Source: Aristolochia californica
Lineage: Eukaryota > Streptophyta > Magnoliopsida > Piperales > Aristolochiaceae
Assembly: GCA_029961685.1 (NCBI GenBank)
Contig: JARWKL010000008.1
Span: 126,501 to 190,500, forward strand
Length of the DNA: 64,000 nt
Reading direction: 5' to 3'
Below the pieces are notes generated by a model that was given only the letters and a program-made list of their open reading frames with translations, had not been told where the DNA came from and ran no database searches. Both the position numbers and the translations under genes were made by a program. Of the stretch, positions 1-12,327 are shown piece by piece (position 1 is the first letter of the stretch; the number at the start of each line of letters is the position of its first letter).

Positions 1-746
1 GAACCAGAGTTACTCTAAATACATTTAAAAAGCATGAGGGAAAGATGGCTGGACTTAAGTCCAGCTAACCTTGGTTGCAGTCAACTTTTTCTTCCTAATA
101 TCTTCACTTCCATTTTATCACTAAAAAGTGAAAAAAAAAAAAAGCTAGAATAAACATCAGCCATCTTTGCTGGAGGATAATAAATAAATGCAGAATAAAC
201 AAAATTTAGTTTTAAATCATTGAACTTAAATTTGATGGTTAAACTAAAAACTGGGTGCAATTAAGACTTGAATCCATACTCCTTTTCTCTGAAAAATCAC
301 ACCAAACAATTGTACAGTATACATGAGTAAAAGTAAAGTGAAGTTTTATTTTCGTTCAATCATGGTTTTTATTTGTGGTGAGGGAGATTTAACATGATAC
401 ATCTAGTCAATCTTTATAAAGTAGTTCACAGTTCTGTTGTTTTGTTAATGCTTCCACCATGCACTTATACTTGGTACAGCCACTTTTTGATGTCTTCTTA
501 GCAGACCAGTAACTGAGATGCAGTCATCTTTTAGGATCAAAATCTAGTGGTAGCCCTGGATTCCAATAAGAATTATTGGAAGTGTTTTGCAAATCAACTA
601 CATCTTTGATTCGTTTTGCTTGATCATGCCCATTTCTATTCTGTTTGTCTACTCTCACACTTCTCTGTTGAGTTTATGTCAGAAGCAAACCTCAAGAACT
701 TGCTGAGAGTGGAGATTTGTTTATTGTTTCATTTTATCTGTTGAAG
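1..746. other. Probable intron or upstream part of the TEX2-like gene
   Basis: No exon could be supported here. The sequence is AT-rich and lies just upstream of an acceptor at 745-746 in the TEX2-like gene, so it is most likely intron of that gene, whose 5' part is outside the window. A short A-run lies near 130-142. Confidence 0.5.
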
Positions 747-1914
747 GTACCTCTTTCCTTGGCAATAAGGATTACATCACTACGAGGAACATTACGGTTG
801 CATATTAAGCCACCCCCCTCTGATCAACTATGGTTTGGGTTCTCGACAATGCCTGACATAGAGTGGGTAATTGATTCTACCGTGGCAGACCATAAAATTA
901 CCAGTGCTCAAATTGCATTGATCATCAGCAATAGACTCAAGGTATATTGCAAATAGGCTCTTGCAGTATCTAATTTTTTTCTTGTAAGTGGTCAATGAGG
1001 ATTTGATTCCTGAACACGTATCCTGATCATGACTTTTGGTTCTTTGATGGTCTTGTCTGTCAAGTTATAGTGTAGAAACCCTTCACACATAATTTTGTTA
1101 AAGTTGACAGGAGAGTGCTGAAGCCTTCATGTCCTCATCCTTTAACTGATAGTTATACATTTTGACAGGCAGTTACAAAAGGATAAAATACCTGCCTTGA
1201 ATATAGTATTGCAGGATTTTGAGTAATACCTTTTTCGACCTGTCACAGGCGGCAATCCGTGAAACAATGGTTCTCCCTAATTGTGAAACTGTATGCATCC
1301 CCTGGATGCTAGCTGAGAAGGATGATTGGATCCCCCAGAAGTTGGCTCCATTCTTGTGGATTCATCAAGAAGGTGGAGAATCAACCAGACAAGATACTGC
1401 TTTAAACAGCCAGAAAGCTGGAGGAGGTGCAGTCGACACAGCTAGTAGTATTGGCACTCTGGGAAGCAAAAATGATTCAGGTAATAATGAAGTGCAAGAT
1501 GAATCTGAGAAGCTAAAACTTGCACCATGTACCGGATCTACCTCCGCATCTCAGGCGGGTCAGCCAACATCAGCATCAGTTATTTCTAATAATGATGATG
1601 CCATTACCCAAAGCAACATTGGTATGGAAGAATTGAATGATCCACTATTGGCGATTGACCAAAGACAGGAAAGCTGTGAGCAGGCGGGACCTGAGGACGA
1701 AATGGGGCCCATTGTAATACGTGGAAATGGAGGTAGGGTTCAGATCCTCTCAGATACAGACGAAGGAAAGCCAAAAAGACTAGGGAGGAGGGCAAGGATG
1801 ATGGATTTAGGGAAGAAGATGGGTGAGAAACTTGAAGAGAAGAGGCGTCATTTAGAAGAAAAGAGCAGGAATATTGTTGAGAAAATACGAGAAAATGCTA
1901 AGACATCTTCATAA
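747..1914 (+). CDS. TEX2-like SMP-domain protein, C-terminal part (partial)
   Basis: Two exons are visible, 747-941 and 1249-1914, joined in phase 0 by a GT-AG intron. Exon one encodes the end of the SMP/DUF2404 lipid-binding module, including TSLRGTLRLHIKPPPSDQLW and a following GFSTMPDIEW stretch. Exon two begins AAIRETMVLPNCETVCIPWM and ends in a Lys/Arg/Glu-rich helical tail (GEKLEEKRRHLEEKSRN). These blocks match my memory of plant homologues of testis-expressed protein 2, which carry a PH-like and an SMP domain. SMP proteins move lipids at ER contact sites; that role is inferred from the family. The 5' exons lie outside the window. The stop is TAA at 1912-1914. Between the conserved block and the tail is a low-complexity Ser/Gly/Asp-rich linker. 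Confidence 0.85.
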
Positions 1915-2567
1915 ATACAAAAGTTTCTAGTCGAAGAGGCGTTGGTGTTCAACTGATGCCACATTGTCCGTCTTGGATAGTGATTGCTGATTGTTAAGCA
2001 ATTTCTTTGGTAAAAATGGTGATCGTTAAGCATGAAGTTCCCCTAGAGAAGTACTGCACTGTTATGGATGGACTGGTGACGTATTTTGTATAGAACAAGA
2101 AACCCATTGAACAGCTTCTCATCAATATGTTGGATTAAATCCTGGCAACACAATTCATTTTGTAATAGGGGCCGTTCAACTATTCAATTTAATCATAAAC
2201 ACTAATTGTAAGATACAATAAGATGTCCTCAAATGAATGTGGAAAGAAAAATATACAGAATAAAAGGATCATAAGGGAATGCTTGCCACATAAATGAATA
2301 GTCCTCAGGTCAAACACAGCTCTTAGTAATGCATGCAGTAAGCTCCACTCCCACGTATACAACAAACGGGTCATACAAGCGGGCTGCAATCAACACGAAC
2401 TAGTTCTCAGACTTCCTGACCCGGCTGACACTGTAAGCAGTGGTATTGTTAGTAGCAGATCAGTTTTACAGGAACGAACTTGAAGCAGCTGGGAGTCTGA
2501 CCAGCACCAACAGTAGACATTCTTAACCCGATTCAGAAATGCCACAGAAACATTGAAGTGTCCACCT
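1915..2567. other. Convergent intergenic space
   Basis: This is the 3' flank of the TEX2-like gene (+) and of the DUF3531 gene (-). I see no supported exon, only short open frames without recognisable content. Confidence 0.5.
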
Positions 2568-2700
2568 TCAGATCCTGAAGTACGTGTAACCATAGTCTGG
2601 GTTTACCGTTCCTTCTTCCCAGTCTCCCATGCATTGGCCGCCAAATACCACCTGCTGAATGCCCAGATACCTGCCAAGCATGTAAGCAAAAGATTATGTC

Positions 2701-2739
<39 letters not shown>

Positions 2740-4776
2740 TCTTTACTCAGAATTCAATGCAGTTAAGCAGTTGAGCAGCACATCCATAGCAAGGAAGTCG
2801 CATGTTCCAAGATCTACCCTGAGTACATCCATATTGATTCACAAAAGTTGTGAATTGACACAGCTGTTACAAGAATGACCACAGTTCAGAAAAAAAACTC
2901 AGAGAGCAAGTCTTCTCACCATATGCGACCCCAGTTGTCCTGGAATTCTACATCGCTGATATCATGAAACGATGAAGGCATTACTTTGGCACCTTTCTCG
3001 TCATCATATGTTGGATTATGATCCATAGATGAATTTTCCAACTGCAACCAGTGAAATAGGTATAGAATAGTTGCAACAGCAAGTCTTATTTGACAAAATA
3101 AAACCACTAACAAAAAATGCAACACTTGTCAAAATGGAAAGAAGAGCAGATAAGGCAAAGAGATTTTAATTCACAAAGGGGATAAAGGAACATCACAAAA
3201 TTAAGCCATATAAACAATCCAAAAGCCCCTTCACCCTTCACGTATCACTCTGCAATCATTTTTTTATGTCAAAGAAAAAATCACGAATAGGAATGATACA
3301 AACCTGTAAGTTTGAAGAATTAAAAGCACCCAAGCGTCCCATTACATACCATGCTTGGATAACCTGAAAGAGTAAGTGTATTTCAGATAAGCAGTGAATG
3401 TGCTTGTTGCCAGCCAAAGAGTAAAATATGGGATAATTGGCTATCCTTACACTACCGATAAGGTCAACCTTACGATCAGATGGAGCACCATAATGTTCAA
3501 ACCATATGTACGAGTCAAAAGGATTAAAGCTGCAAGAGACAGTGAGTGAGTCAACTAGCTGATGGTCTGGTTTACACCCCGATCAGTTTGGCAGCAAAGT
3601 TGCCTCACAGACCCAATGAAAACCTGGAAAACACAAGCTCAAAAGCACCATAAAGACGAAAGCTGGTCTTCGGACGACAGATACCTCATAGATCCAAAGG
3701 AAGTCCTAAAAACACAAGGTGATAGCACTGTAGGGATCAAACGTATGAAAGAAGACCAGGATAGAGTCTCACGGCAATAAATGCTCATAGACCCAATGGA
3801 AATCATAAAAACACAAGGTAAAAGCACTATGAAGATCAAAGATATGAAAGCAGACCAGCATAAAGTCTCGGGACAACAGTAAGGTGAACTTTTCCAGGGA
3901 GATTATTATCCATTTTCTTCTTCCTTCATGCCTAGGGATTTATGAATATTCATTTTACAAGGTTTACGAATTAAGATGATTCATTTCAAAGATAATTATC
4001 CCTACAAAAATGATGCAATGGGTTCTCAAAGTACTCTGAGCAGGGATGCCGTTTTTTTGCAATTTTGTCTATTGCGGTGTAAATAACCTGATACAGGTTC
4101 AGAGTTAAAAACATCTCCACCATCTTTGAGCAATGGTGATTCAAGATCCCATACATCGATGGTTCTCAGCTCCCAACATAAAAATATCCTCACCTGCCCG
4201 CGCCCACCAAACACACCAGGAGACTGCAGAGATTTATTCTTTTTCTGAGAAAAGAGACTACAGAAATTGAAACTAATGGAAGTTCTTCGCTTCTGAATCA
4301 GATCAGATCAGATAAATATATGAAAACGCTGACACAAGTAGAGATTGTGGCTTACTCTCTGAAGCTTTCTTTAAAGACGAGGACGGAACCAGTCTTGGAC
4401 TTGCGGAAATCCCCGCCCTTTTTTCCGAACTCTTTCAGAGAAACCCAAGAAATAAGTTGAACAAGTACGAAGAGACTACACCATCTAGCTTTATGCTTTA
4501 GAGAAGGGGTAAGGAAGACAGCTAGGGGCAATGAAAATACTTAGCCCAGACAGGGTAATTGTGATGGCGGTCGTATTCCCTTCCTCTTCTCCTCTCTGAC
4601 CTTCAGCAACCTCCGTCCACGGGCGGTGGTTCCGGAGCGAATTGCTTCTGAAAAAACTGCTGTTGCTTCTTCCTCTTTTTCTTCTTCTTCTCTTTCTCTC
4701 CGGCTGCGAACATAAACGCTAGTACCGATTCAGGGAGATTGGAAGTGAAGGAAGTCGTTATTGCTGCCAAGGCCAT
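2568..4776 (-). CDS. DUF3531 family protein, probably plastid
   Basis: Seven exons on the minus strand: 4776-4611, 4431-4356, 3529-3451, 3363-3304, 3041-2920, 2818-2747 and 2670-2568. All phases close, giving about 225 residues. Diagnostic blocks are FNPFDSYIWFEHYGAPSD, AWYVMGRLGAFNSSNLQ, PSSFHDISDVEFQDNWGRIW and LGIQQVVFGG followed by MGDWEEG near the C-terminus; these agree with plant DUF3531 proteins as I remember them. The N-terminus (MALAAITTSFTSN) could be a transit peptide but is followed by a Lys/Gln-rich run, so the start is the least certain part. The biochemical function is unknown. An open frame at 4026-4214 within the third-from-5' intron was left out because exon two joins directly in phase (GA|C) to the FNPFD exon. 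Confidence 0.8.
2703..2736. repeat. (AG)17 microsatellite
   Basis: A pure AG dinucleotide run lies in the last intron of the DUF3531 gene, 11 bases from the donor of the penultimate exon. It is a likely length-polymorphic marker. Confidence 0.95.
3604..3882. repeat. Three degenerate tandem copies, 81-99 bp
   Basis: Units start near 3604, 3685 and 3784, each opening with a CTCAYAGAYCC-like string. They then share AAAACACAAG, an AAGCAC/TAGCACT block and an ATGAAAG..GACCAG block. The first unit is shorter. The array lies in an intron of the DUF3531 gene. Confidence 0.8.
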
Positions 4777-7700
4777 GATGAAACAGCATTACCCTATCCG
4801 ACGATGAAAACAGTCGTAAATAAGAATTAGAATTCCAAGACGGCAAGGGAGCGGAATTTTTTAAGCAGTAGAGACGATTCATCTTCCTTCCTTTTCCCTG
4901 AACTCATATAAAGTTCCACCGAACTGATAATAGAAAACTGCGGCAGTCCCTCCAAATTTCACGAACACTGTACTCCCCCCTTCACATCACCTGGGTAGTT
5001 GGGCTCTTTGTTTCGCTCTTTTATGTCCGTAGTGATCGTATCTGTTAGTCTAATACCACATTATCTCTCGACTGGTCTTCAGTCTTCGAAGCCTTGAAGT
5101 AGCAGTAACATCATAGTACCAACTTTTGTGGCATGAAGGTGACAGGAATCAGGGGATGAAAGGATCCATAAAATAAACAGAAGAAAGTAATCGGTGGCTT
5201 CCGCACGGATGTAATATTCGGTCTGTTCTTTTCGGCCATCAATTCTGCAAGCGCCATCTTTATTGTAACAATGAATTTTTCTTGGCCCAGATGATTACGA
5301 GAGGGATTTCTTAGCCCTTCGCTCGGATTTCTTAGCCCTTCGCTCGTATCTATTTTAAATTTCTCTAGTTTCAAACATTACGTTACATTGCATAAGCTAC
5401 ATTCCATGAATCGAACCGATAACTTTATAAAACAATAAAATAAAAAGTTAAAAGTTAACAGCTGCTGGGCAGGGAGGAATAGATAATGGAAGGCGCCCCG
5501 GACGGATTCATATCAGGGGCCTTGGGTAACGTAAAAGAAATGATCACTGAACAGATCTTGTAGAAATTCTTAGTTCCATGGATTGGAGATTGCTAGCTTT
5601 GGGTAACGAGGAGAAGACATAAAAGAAGACTTACAGACGACAAGCTAAAAGGGGGACGAGGAGCAACAGAAACAACAGGGCTGAAAAACAAAAACAGAGT
5701 AGAAATACTTTTAAAAATTCATCTATAAAAAAAAGAGGAAGGAAGTAGATAAAAAGTACCAAGAAGATTCATTTGTGAAAAAGGTTAGAAAGGGTTTGTT
5801 AATTAGAAACTTCAAACTGCCATTTCATGTCCAAAAGTTTTAAACCAAATATTACAATTTCAGCTTAAAAACACATGAGGTAAATAGCCGCCTGAGCAAA
5901 AACTTGGGTAAAAACAATTCATTTATAGATAACCATCACAGGGAACTGAGGGACGATATGCCATAAAATAAAGAGAAACTTTCTCATTAAACTAAAAGGC
6001 CAAAACTAAATAAGAAGTCAAAGAAAAGATTAAGAAACCAAGTAATAAAGAGAATGAAGGATGAACATAGAACAACTAACATCCAGCAGAAAGCATCACA
6101 CAACAGAAACCATAAAACAATTAAGGGTCATGGAGAAAGAAAGAAAAGCGAGAATCATAGATAGAAACCTACAATTTTCTAACAAAAACATCGATACACG
6201 GTAACAAGGATAGAAACCTGCTCTTCCACATTGACGAGTTTCACACCAAAAAGCTAATAGAGGCAATGATGGAAAAATGAAACAAGTGATAGCCAAAACA
6301 TATCGGATTTTGTAATGGTTAGTTAAGGTTTGCTGGCGGCACTGCCGCACTGCGACGATCCATCACTCCTTATGTGCCACGTGTTACAATTCATCAGAGG
6401 CTCGCTTACTGACAATCACAACATGGGCTAATGGGCTGGGATATCGACGATCGGGACTCAAACTGTTGCCTATTGAGCTCAGCTCACGTTCGTCCTCGTT
6501 TTCTACAGTCATTGGAGCCCTTATCGAAGACCGTGGAAAATCAAATAGCCTGCAAATTGAACTATTTGGAACAAACAATCGAACACACATAACATGACTA
6601 AAAAGAGAATGGCTTTACGTGGAATTGCTGTTACTTCAGTATTCACTTTGCATGGGGTTTTCTTATCTGAATTCGCTTTGCGTGCATGGTTATGAGAGTG
6701 CTACTACGAAAGTCTAACAGAGAAGCACAAAGAATGCAAAAAATTGTTAAAAACCAGAGTGAAAGAGAGGTAGTTAGAATTTGATTTCGAGTTTGGAGGG
6801 TTAAGAGAGATCATCTTCTTTTGTTTTCAGGAGGAAAGTGTAGCTTCGTGATGCATTGATTGTCTGTCAGATTTCCATATTAGAGCTTCTGTCACCATTC
6901 ATTTGCTCGTTTGTGTTAGACACTGGATGCGAAGAAACCAGAAACACGCCTGAGGTGTGCCATCACTTTTGGAAGGGAAGTATTGTTTATACGAGAGAGA
7001 AAGCAGAAAACAGAGGGCAAGGCGAGACCGCAATAGATGACAGACACAAGAGTTTGAGAACTTTAACAATAGTAAAATAGTGGGGCGGGCTTTTTCTTTA
7101 TTCCAGTCGTTCGCTTTCTATGGTGGAGAGGATGTCCAAGGATTCTGATAATTTATTAAGGGTTACCTCTTCCCAAGGACTTGGTGACTCGATTGGGTAA
7201 AGGCTTCTCCGCTCTGTTGTAATCAGGTATATAATGCTACTATTATAATTCATGGGGAAGAACCAGTTCCCCGTTATATCGGTATTACCCAACGCAAGAA
7301 CCCATCCAATTAAACGTCCCCGCTTATTTGTCCTTTTTCTGTTTCATGGATTTTACCGGTTTCGACCTTGGGATGAAGGAAATCCCCTGCGTCCCGATCG
7401 ACTGGATTACTTACTCTGATTCTCTCTCTGATCGAGTCAACTATCTGACGTGTAATTAGTTGTTTAAGCGGATAAGGGCGGATTCTGGCAATCCTGGCGA
7501 TTTCCCCGTTTTGGCAGTCAAAGTATCGCAGGCGCCCGATTTTTCGACCCTTTTAAAGCCAAAAAAGTCGGTGGCGGCTGGCTGACTTTCCGCCTGGAAT
7601 AACCTTTCCAAAGATTCTGTGGAGGTTGGGTAGGATTAGTTATTGATTTCATGCTTCAGAGAGCGACAAATCCGCACGCTCAGTCACTCTCGATCGTCCC
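4777..7700. other. Intergenic region between DUF3531 and the first alpha-galactosidase gene
   Basis: About 2.9 kb without a supported gene. It contains the DUF3531 promoter side (4777-5100) and a perfect 21-bp tandem duplication at 5305-5346. Several short open frames (for example 6384-6590 minus and 6856-7080 plus) have no recognisable content. I see no clear transposon ends. Confidence 0.5.
5305..5346. repeat. 21-bp perfect tandem duplication
   Basis: Two adjacent identical 21-base copies at 5305-5325 and 5326-5346. They occur in no supported gene. Confidence 0.9.
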
Positions 7701-7707
7701 TATAAAT
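7701..7707 (+). promoter_or_regulatory. TATA box of the first alpha-galactosidase gene
   Basis: TATAAAT lies 79 bases upstream of the ATG at 7786, in a C/T-rich context. This spacing allows a short leader of about 50 bases. Confidence 0.6.
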
Positions 7708-7785
7708 TCAGCTTTTGTTCTACTGAATAGAGCAAAGCTTCTTCGGAGTAGACTAATCTAGCGTGACGGAGTCTAAGGCCAAGCC

Positions 7786-10700
7786 ATGGAGAGTGCTTCT
7801 CGCCTCTTCCCATCTCTCTTGTTCGCTCTTACCTTCACACTGATTTGCAGCAGCACAGCAGCCAGACTCTTACAAGCAGAAGAAAATGAGCAAGTTAATA
7901 GAAGAAGTTTGCTCGCCAATACCTTAGGATTGACGCCTCCTATGGGGTAAGTAATAAATATGCTCGCCTTCTCTTTTTCTCTACCTTCATGCGTGCATTA
8001 CCTGTCTCATTTCCTCTCTTAATTCGAGCGAATGTGGTCGAAACAGAAGCTGCGACTCTGAAAAAACCGGTTTGTACTTCATTTGCCTTGCCTTGCCCCC
8101 CTTAGCGACAACACTTCCAGATCTTGACATCAGGGTCTCATCTGAATGAGCGGATGCATATAAACTCTGTAAATTAGGGAGGTGACGGTGGTAAATATTT
8201 AAAATGTCAGCCTCATCGACCCTGTGGTGCCCTGTCTATTGTAATCGGCTCTCTTCTCTCATTTTACTGTTTGGTTTAAACATCGATTATCGATCACCCC
8301 ATCCATAGCCGTATTAAGTTAAAACTCGTTTTATAATACATGTAGCCATGGACCTTCCCTCCAACACCTAACAACCCAGTCACGACGGCTGATAGTATTC
8401 TCCAATGACCATGAACCTTGTGGCTTGAGCAATGACTCCAGTTGCTTTTAGCCTTAGTTTTGGCTATTCCTGATAATACGATTTTCTAATTATGTTTTCT
8501 CGTCAGGTGGAACAGTTGGAATCATTTCAGTTGTAAGATCGACGAGAAGATGATTAGAGAAACAGGTCAGTATAAGTCCACTTAAACTTTTGAGAACCTC
8601 CTTAGAAACAAAAATAAAAGAGGCACTCAATTTTCTGTTTTTCTGATAATCTTTATGGTGTTCTCAACAACAGCCGATGCTTTAGTATCAACTGGGCTTG
8701 CAAAAATTGGATATCATTACGTTAACATCGGTAATGCCTCCACCTAGCATCTCTTTGTCTTAGATAGAAATTATGTTTTTGTAAAAGTAGTATGTACATG
8801 ATATTTGGTGTTGCATTTTCCAGATCATTGCTGGGCTGAATCAGAACGTGATCACCACGTAAGTTCTGTTCTCATAGAGGCTGTCATAATTACTAATTGC
8901 GGATTCCTTAAATTGTGAAAAAAGAAGAACGTCTCTGATGTAAATATGCAAGGATGAGAGAGTGATATTGTGAGTTGAATATCAATGTCAGGGCAATTTG
9001 GTAGCTAGAAAGTCAACTTTTCCATCAGGGATGAAGGCACTTGCAGATTATGTTCACAGCAAGGGGCTGAAGTTGGGAATTTACTCAGATGCTGGGTAAG
9101 CATTGTAGAAGCTATAGCCTGCTTTCCAATGATTTAAGCTAATTGCATATTTGATCTACATTCTGAGCCATCCACTAGAAAGCGTTAAGCTGGTTTATAC
9201 TTTTTCTGGTGCTTGTTATTTCCAGGTATCGGACTTGTAGTATGACTATGCCTGGCTCACTTGGCCATGAAGAACAAGATGCTAAAACCTTTGCTTCATG
9301 GGTATGTCACTGTCTAGCCAGTCAGTTTCTTTCAGCTTTCTGTCTGGAAGTTGAATGAATCGTCAATCCCTTTAGCATAGAGTATGACATTATTTGTAGG
9401 ATTGCAGTGGGAGATTAATGTTTGAGATGTATTCTATTCAAGGTCATAAAACAATCTTATGGATTTTCTGTCTGTGGCTTGCAGGGCATTGATTATTTAA
9501 AGTATGATAACTGTAACAATGATGCTTCTAAGCCCACAGTACGGTACTTAGATCCTCCCTTTTTCTCGGAATGTTTTCATGGCTTTAAAGACATCTTCTT
9601 ATCCCAGTTTTGAAAAAAAATTCTTATCCTGTTTGGTTCAGTTCCCTATCATTTGATGACACCTTTTTCTGCAGCTACCCTGTGATGACCCATGCTCTGA
9701 TGAACACAGGGCGATCAATCTTCTTCTCCCTCTGTGAATGGTAGTTCTTTTATTGCTGTTATACTATTGCTTATCTCTCTCTCTTTTTTTTTTTTACTGT
9801 TTAGTTTATCTTTTTATTTTTTTGTTGCTCAGGGGAGATATGCATCCAGCTCTATGGGGTGCCCAGGTGGGAAACAGTTGGAGGACTACCAATGACATTG
9901 CTGATACTTGGGAGAGGTATTTACCTTATCCCTGATTAATGGAATATTACTTAATACAGGCGGCAAGTTAATTTAATGCTTCTGTTTCCACAGCATGGTC
10001 TCCAGAGCTGATATGAATGAAGTGTATGCTGAGCTTGCACGGCCTGGTGGCTGGAATGGTTGGTTTTTACATTTGTCCAGGATAAAGTTATTTGAGTAAT
10101 TTTTAAAGCCCACCTAGTGATCATATCAAGTGACCTACTAATGCAATTTTCACATTTCATATTCCTGTTGTTTATCTGGTTCTGCTTATGGATATGGTTC
10201 ACTCATATAATGTTCTGAGCTTAAATGCTTTTCCATCCTCATTGCTCTGCATAAACTTTTGCATGTGTTTGCACTACTTTGTATTGGATCAGATCCAGAC
10301 ATGCTTGAGGTAGGAAATGGAGGTATGACCAATGATGAATACATAACACACTTCAGTTTATGGGCTATCTCTAAGGTAGTTGTTATACTAATGGTGATTC
10401 CTTCACGGGGTCCCTAAACTGAATTCTATTGTCTCATTTTCCTCAAAAAAAAAAACAAAAAAGTTGCATAAAAATACTGTCTTTTATGCTTTAGGCACCT
10501 CTCCTAATCGGATGTGATGTGCGGAATGCCACCAAGGAAACCATGAAAATTATTGGCAATAAGGAAGTGGTAGCAGTGAACCAAGGTGCGTATGTCATCC
10601 TATTAGACTAGTAAAAACAGAACTATCTATTTGTCAAAATAGATGGTGATATAATGAATTGTTTCTTCAACTGTTTGCATAGATCCTCTTGGTGTTCAAG

Positions 10701-11157
10701 CTAAGAAGGTTCGCATGGAGGGAGATCTTGAGGTACATTTATTTTATATTTAAGCTTGTATAAGGCTCAGCTGTCTGCTGGCCACAATTAGCTACATTGA
10801 ACTGCTTCATTGCTACAGATATGGGCTGGACCACTCTCAAATTATAGGACAGTTGTGCTCTTAGTCAATCGTAGCCCTAGATATTCTGAGATTACTGCCA
10901 ACTGGGATGATATCGGTCTCCCTGAGAACACAGTTGTCAAAGCAAGAGATCTCTGGCGGGTAATTTAAATTGTTATCTTGAGAATTGCATTGCACCCACT
11001 TTGAAGTTTCTTTTTTTCCATTTTGTACAGTGACTAATAGCTCAATCATTTTTTCTATTTACAGCACAAGACACTAGAACAGACATTCAAAGGGCATCTG
11101 ACTGCTTCAATGAAGTCTCACTCAAGCAGGATGTATGTTCTGAGCTCTATTGCCTGA
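7786..11157 (+). CDS. Alpha-galactosidase, GH27 (upstream copy of tandem pair)
   Basis: Fifteen exons: 7786-7946, 8507-8565, 8674-8730, 8824-8858, 8992-9095, 9226-9301, 9485-9543, 9675-9740, 9833-9916, 9994-10058, 10293-10375, 10495-10585, 10683-10732, 10819-10959, 11065-11157. The exons sum to 1224 bases, about 407 residues, with all phases closing. The product hydrolyses terminal alpha-galactosyl groups (raffinose-family sugars, galactomannan). A signal peptide is visible (residues ~1-26, hydrophobic [13 protein letters not shown]). The GH27 core follows from TPPMGWNSWNHF. The nucleophile is Asp172 in YLKYDNC and the acid/base is Asp227 in NSWRTTNDI, by analogy to rice and human enzymes. 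The signature [13 protein letters not shown] is intact. The start is the first ATG after the TATA box. A downstream paralogue shares every intron position. Confidence 0.93.
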
Positions 11158-12327
11158 GTCCGTCTGCCAGGAAAGGGAAGAGAAGCTCGTCATGAACTGT
11201 TGTCCTGAGAATTATAATGTCATGTTAGTTAGCTGGTGTAGTTGGGAGTTAATAGAAAGTTCCTCCACTGTTGATCATTTGGTCAATGTAGCAGCATCTC
11301 CTCTCATAGTCATTTAGCAGTTTTGTAGGAAACAGAGGAGTGGCATCTCTGTATTCATCTTTTGCTTACACGAAAGAGAAGCCGCTGATTTTCTAGTGAT
11401 AATAAGAGAACCAGCTGTGACACTATGCTGGAAGTGTAATTTGGAACAGTACATCTTCTGCTAACAGTATGAACCCACCAGCTCATGAGTTCAATTTAGA
11501 GAGAAATTCATATGGTCAACGATCAGGGAAAAAAATTGAGACTTCAAACTAAACGACTCCATTTTACAAAAACGGTCCTGTCCTTCGTAACTTTCAAAGG
11601 ATTGTCAAGTTCGAGCTCAAGTTTCCATTGTAGTGGGCGAAAAAATGAGTCTCTCCATCGGTTCTTGTTTCGACCGTCGTTCAACAATTAAGGAAACCTC
11701 AATCATTCTCTGAATATCAAAATGCCATCTACACGTGACAATGAGACAATACACAGAATCGTCGTCCATCATGCTCTGGAGATTTAATTTGTCAAAACGC
11801 AACCACCACGTGAGAATATTTACGTGTACAGAGAAACGTTGACCAGACATCTAGGGAAGGGAGGGGAAAGAAGGGACCAGCAACGGTGGAGAAAGGACGG
11901 CAGATGTGTCGCCGGTGGGTTCTCCCTCTTCCGGTTCACTCCATCCAAGGTCTCACATGCCATGTGCAGACTGAAGGCAAAAGTCTCCACTCTCCAGCCT
12001 TCGTCTGGACGCTCTCCTCTCTCCTTCCCTCCCTTCTCCCTCCTGATTGCCGTCAAGACCAATTTCTTAGCTGGTCTCAATGTTTCTTTCCTAGTTATGT
12101 CAGCTATCGCAGATTCAAGGAGGGAAACGTCAAAAAAATGGAAACAATTTGTCATCCTCTCTGTAAAGAAATGTATAAACATTGGTTTCGCCGTTGTCCA
12201 GATAACCTGTGCAAAAGAGGGGGAAAATCCTCAATAAGAACCAACCAAGCTGTGCTCGCATTCACTCCTGCTTCGTTCTTTCTGACCTTATAGTCTCTTT
12301 GGTAGCTTCATAAGCAGTAGGGTACTC
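11158..12327. other. Spacer between the alpha-galactosidase genes
   Basis: This holds the 3' flank of the first gene and the promoter of the second. Overlapping open frames on both strands at 11820-12290 look like compositional shadows with no family match. A TATAAAC string at 12174-12180 is a candidate TATA element about 150 bases before the ATG at 12328. Confidence 0.5.

Noticed and set aside
4026..4214. Extra exon in the DUF3531 gene (SPGVFGGRGQ...)
   Set aside because: Including it breaks or distorts the frame, while joining the flanking exons directly closes the phase.
11820..12293. Three overlapping frames of 120-137 codons between the alpha-galactosidases
   Set aside because: All overlap one another on both strands, have no family content, and lie in the promoter region of the second gene.
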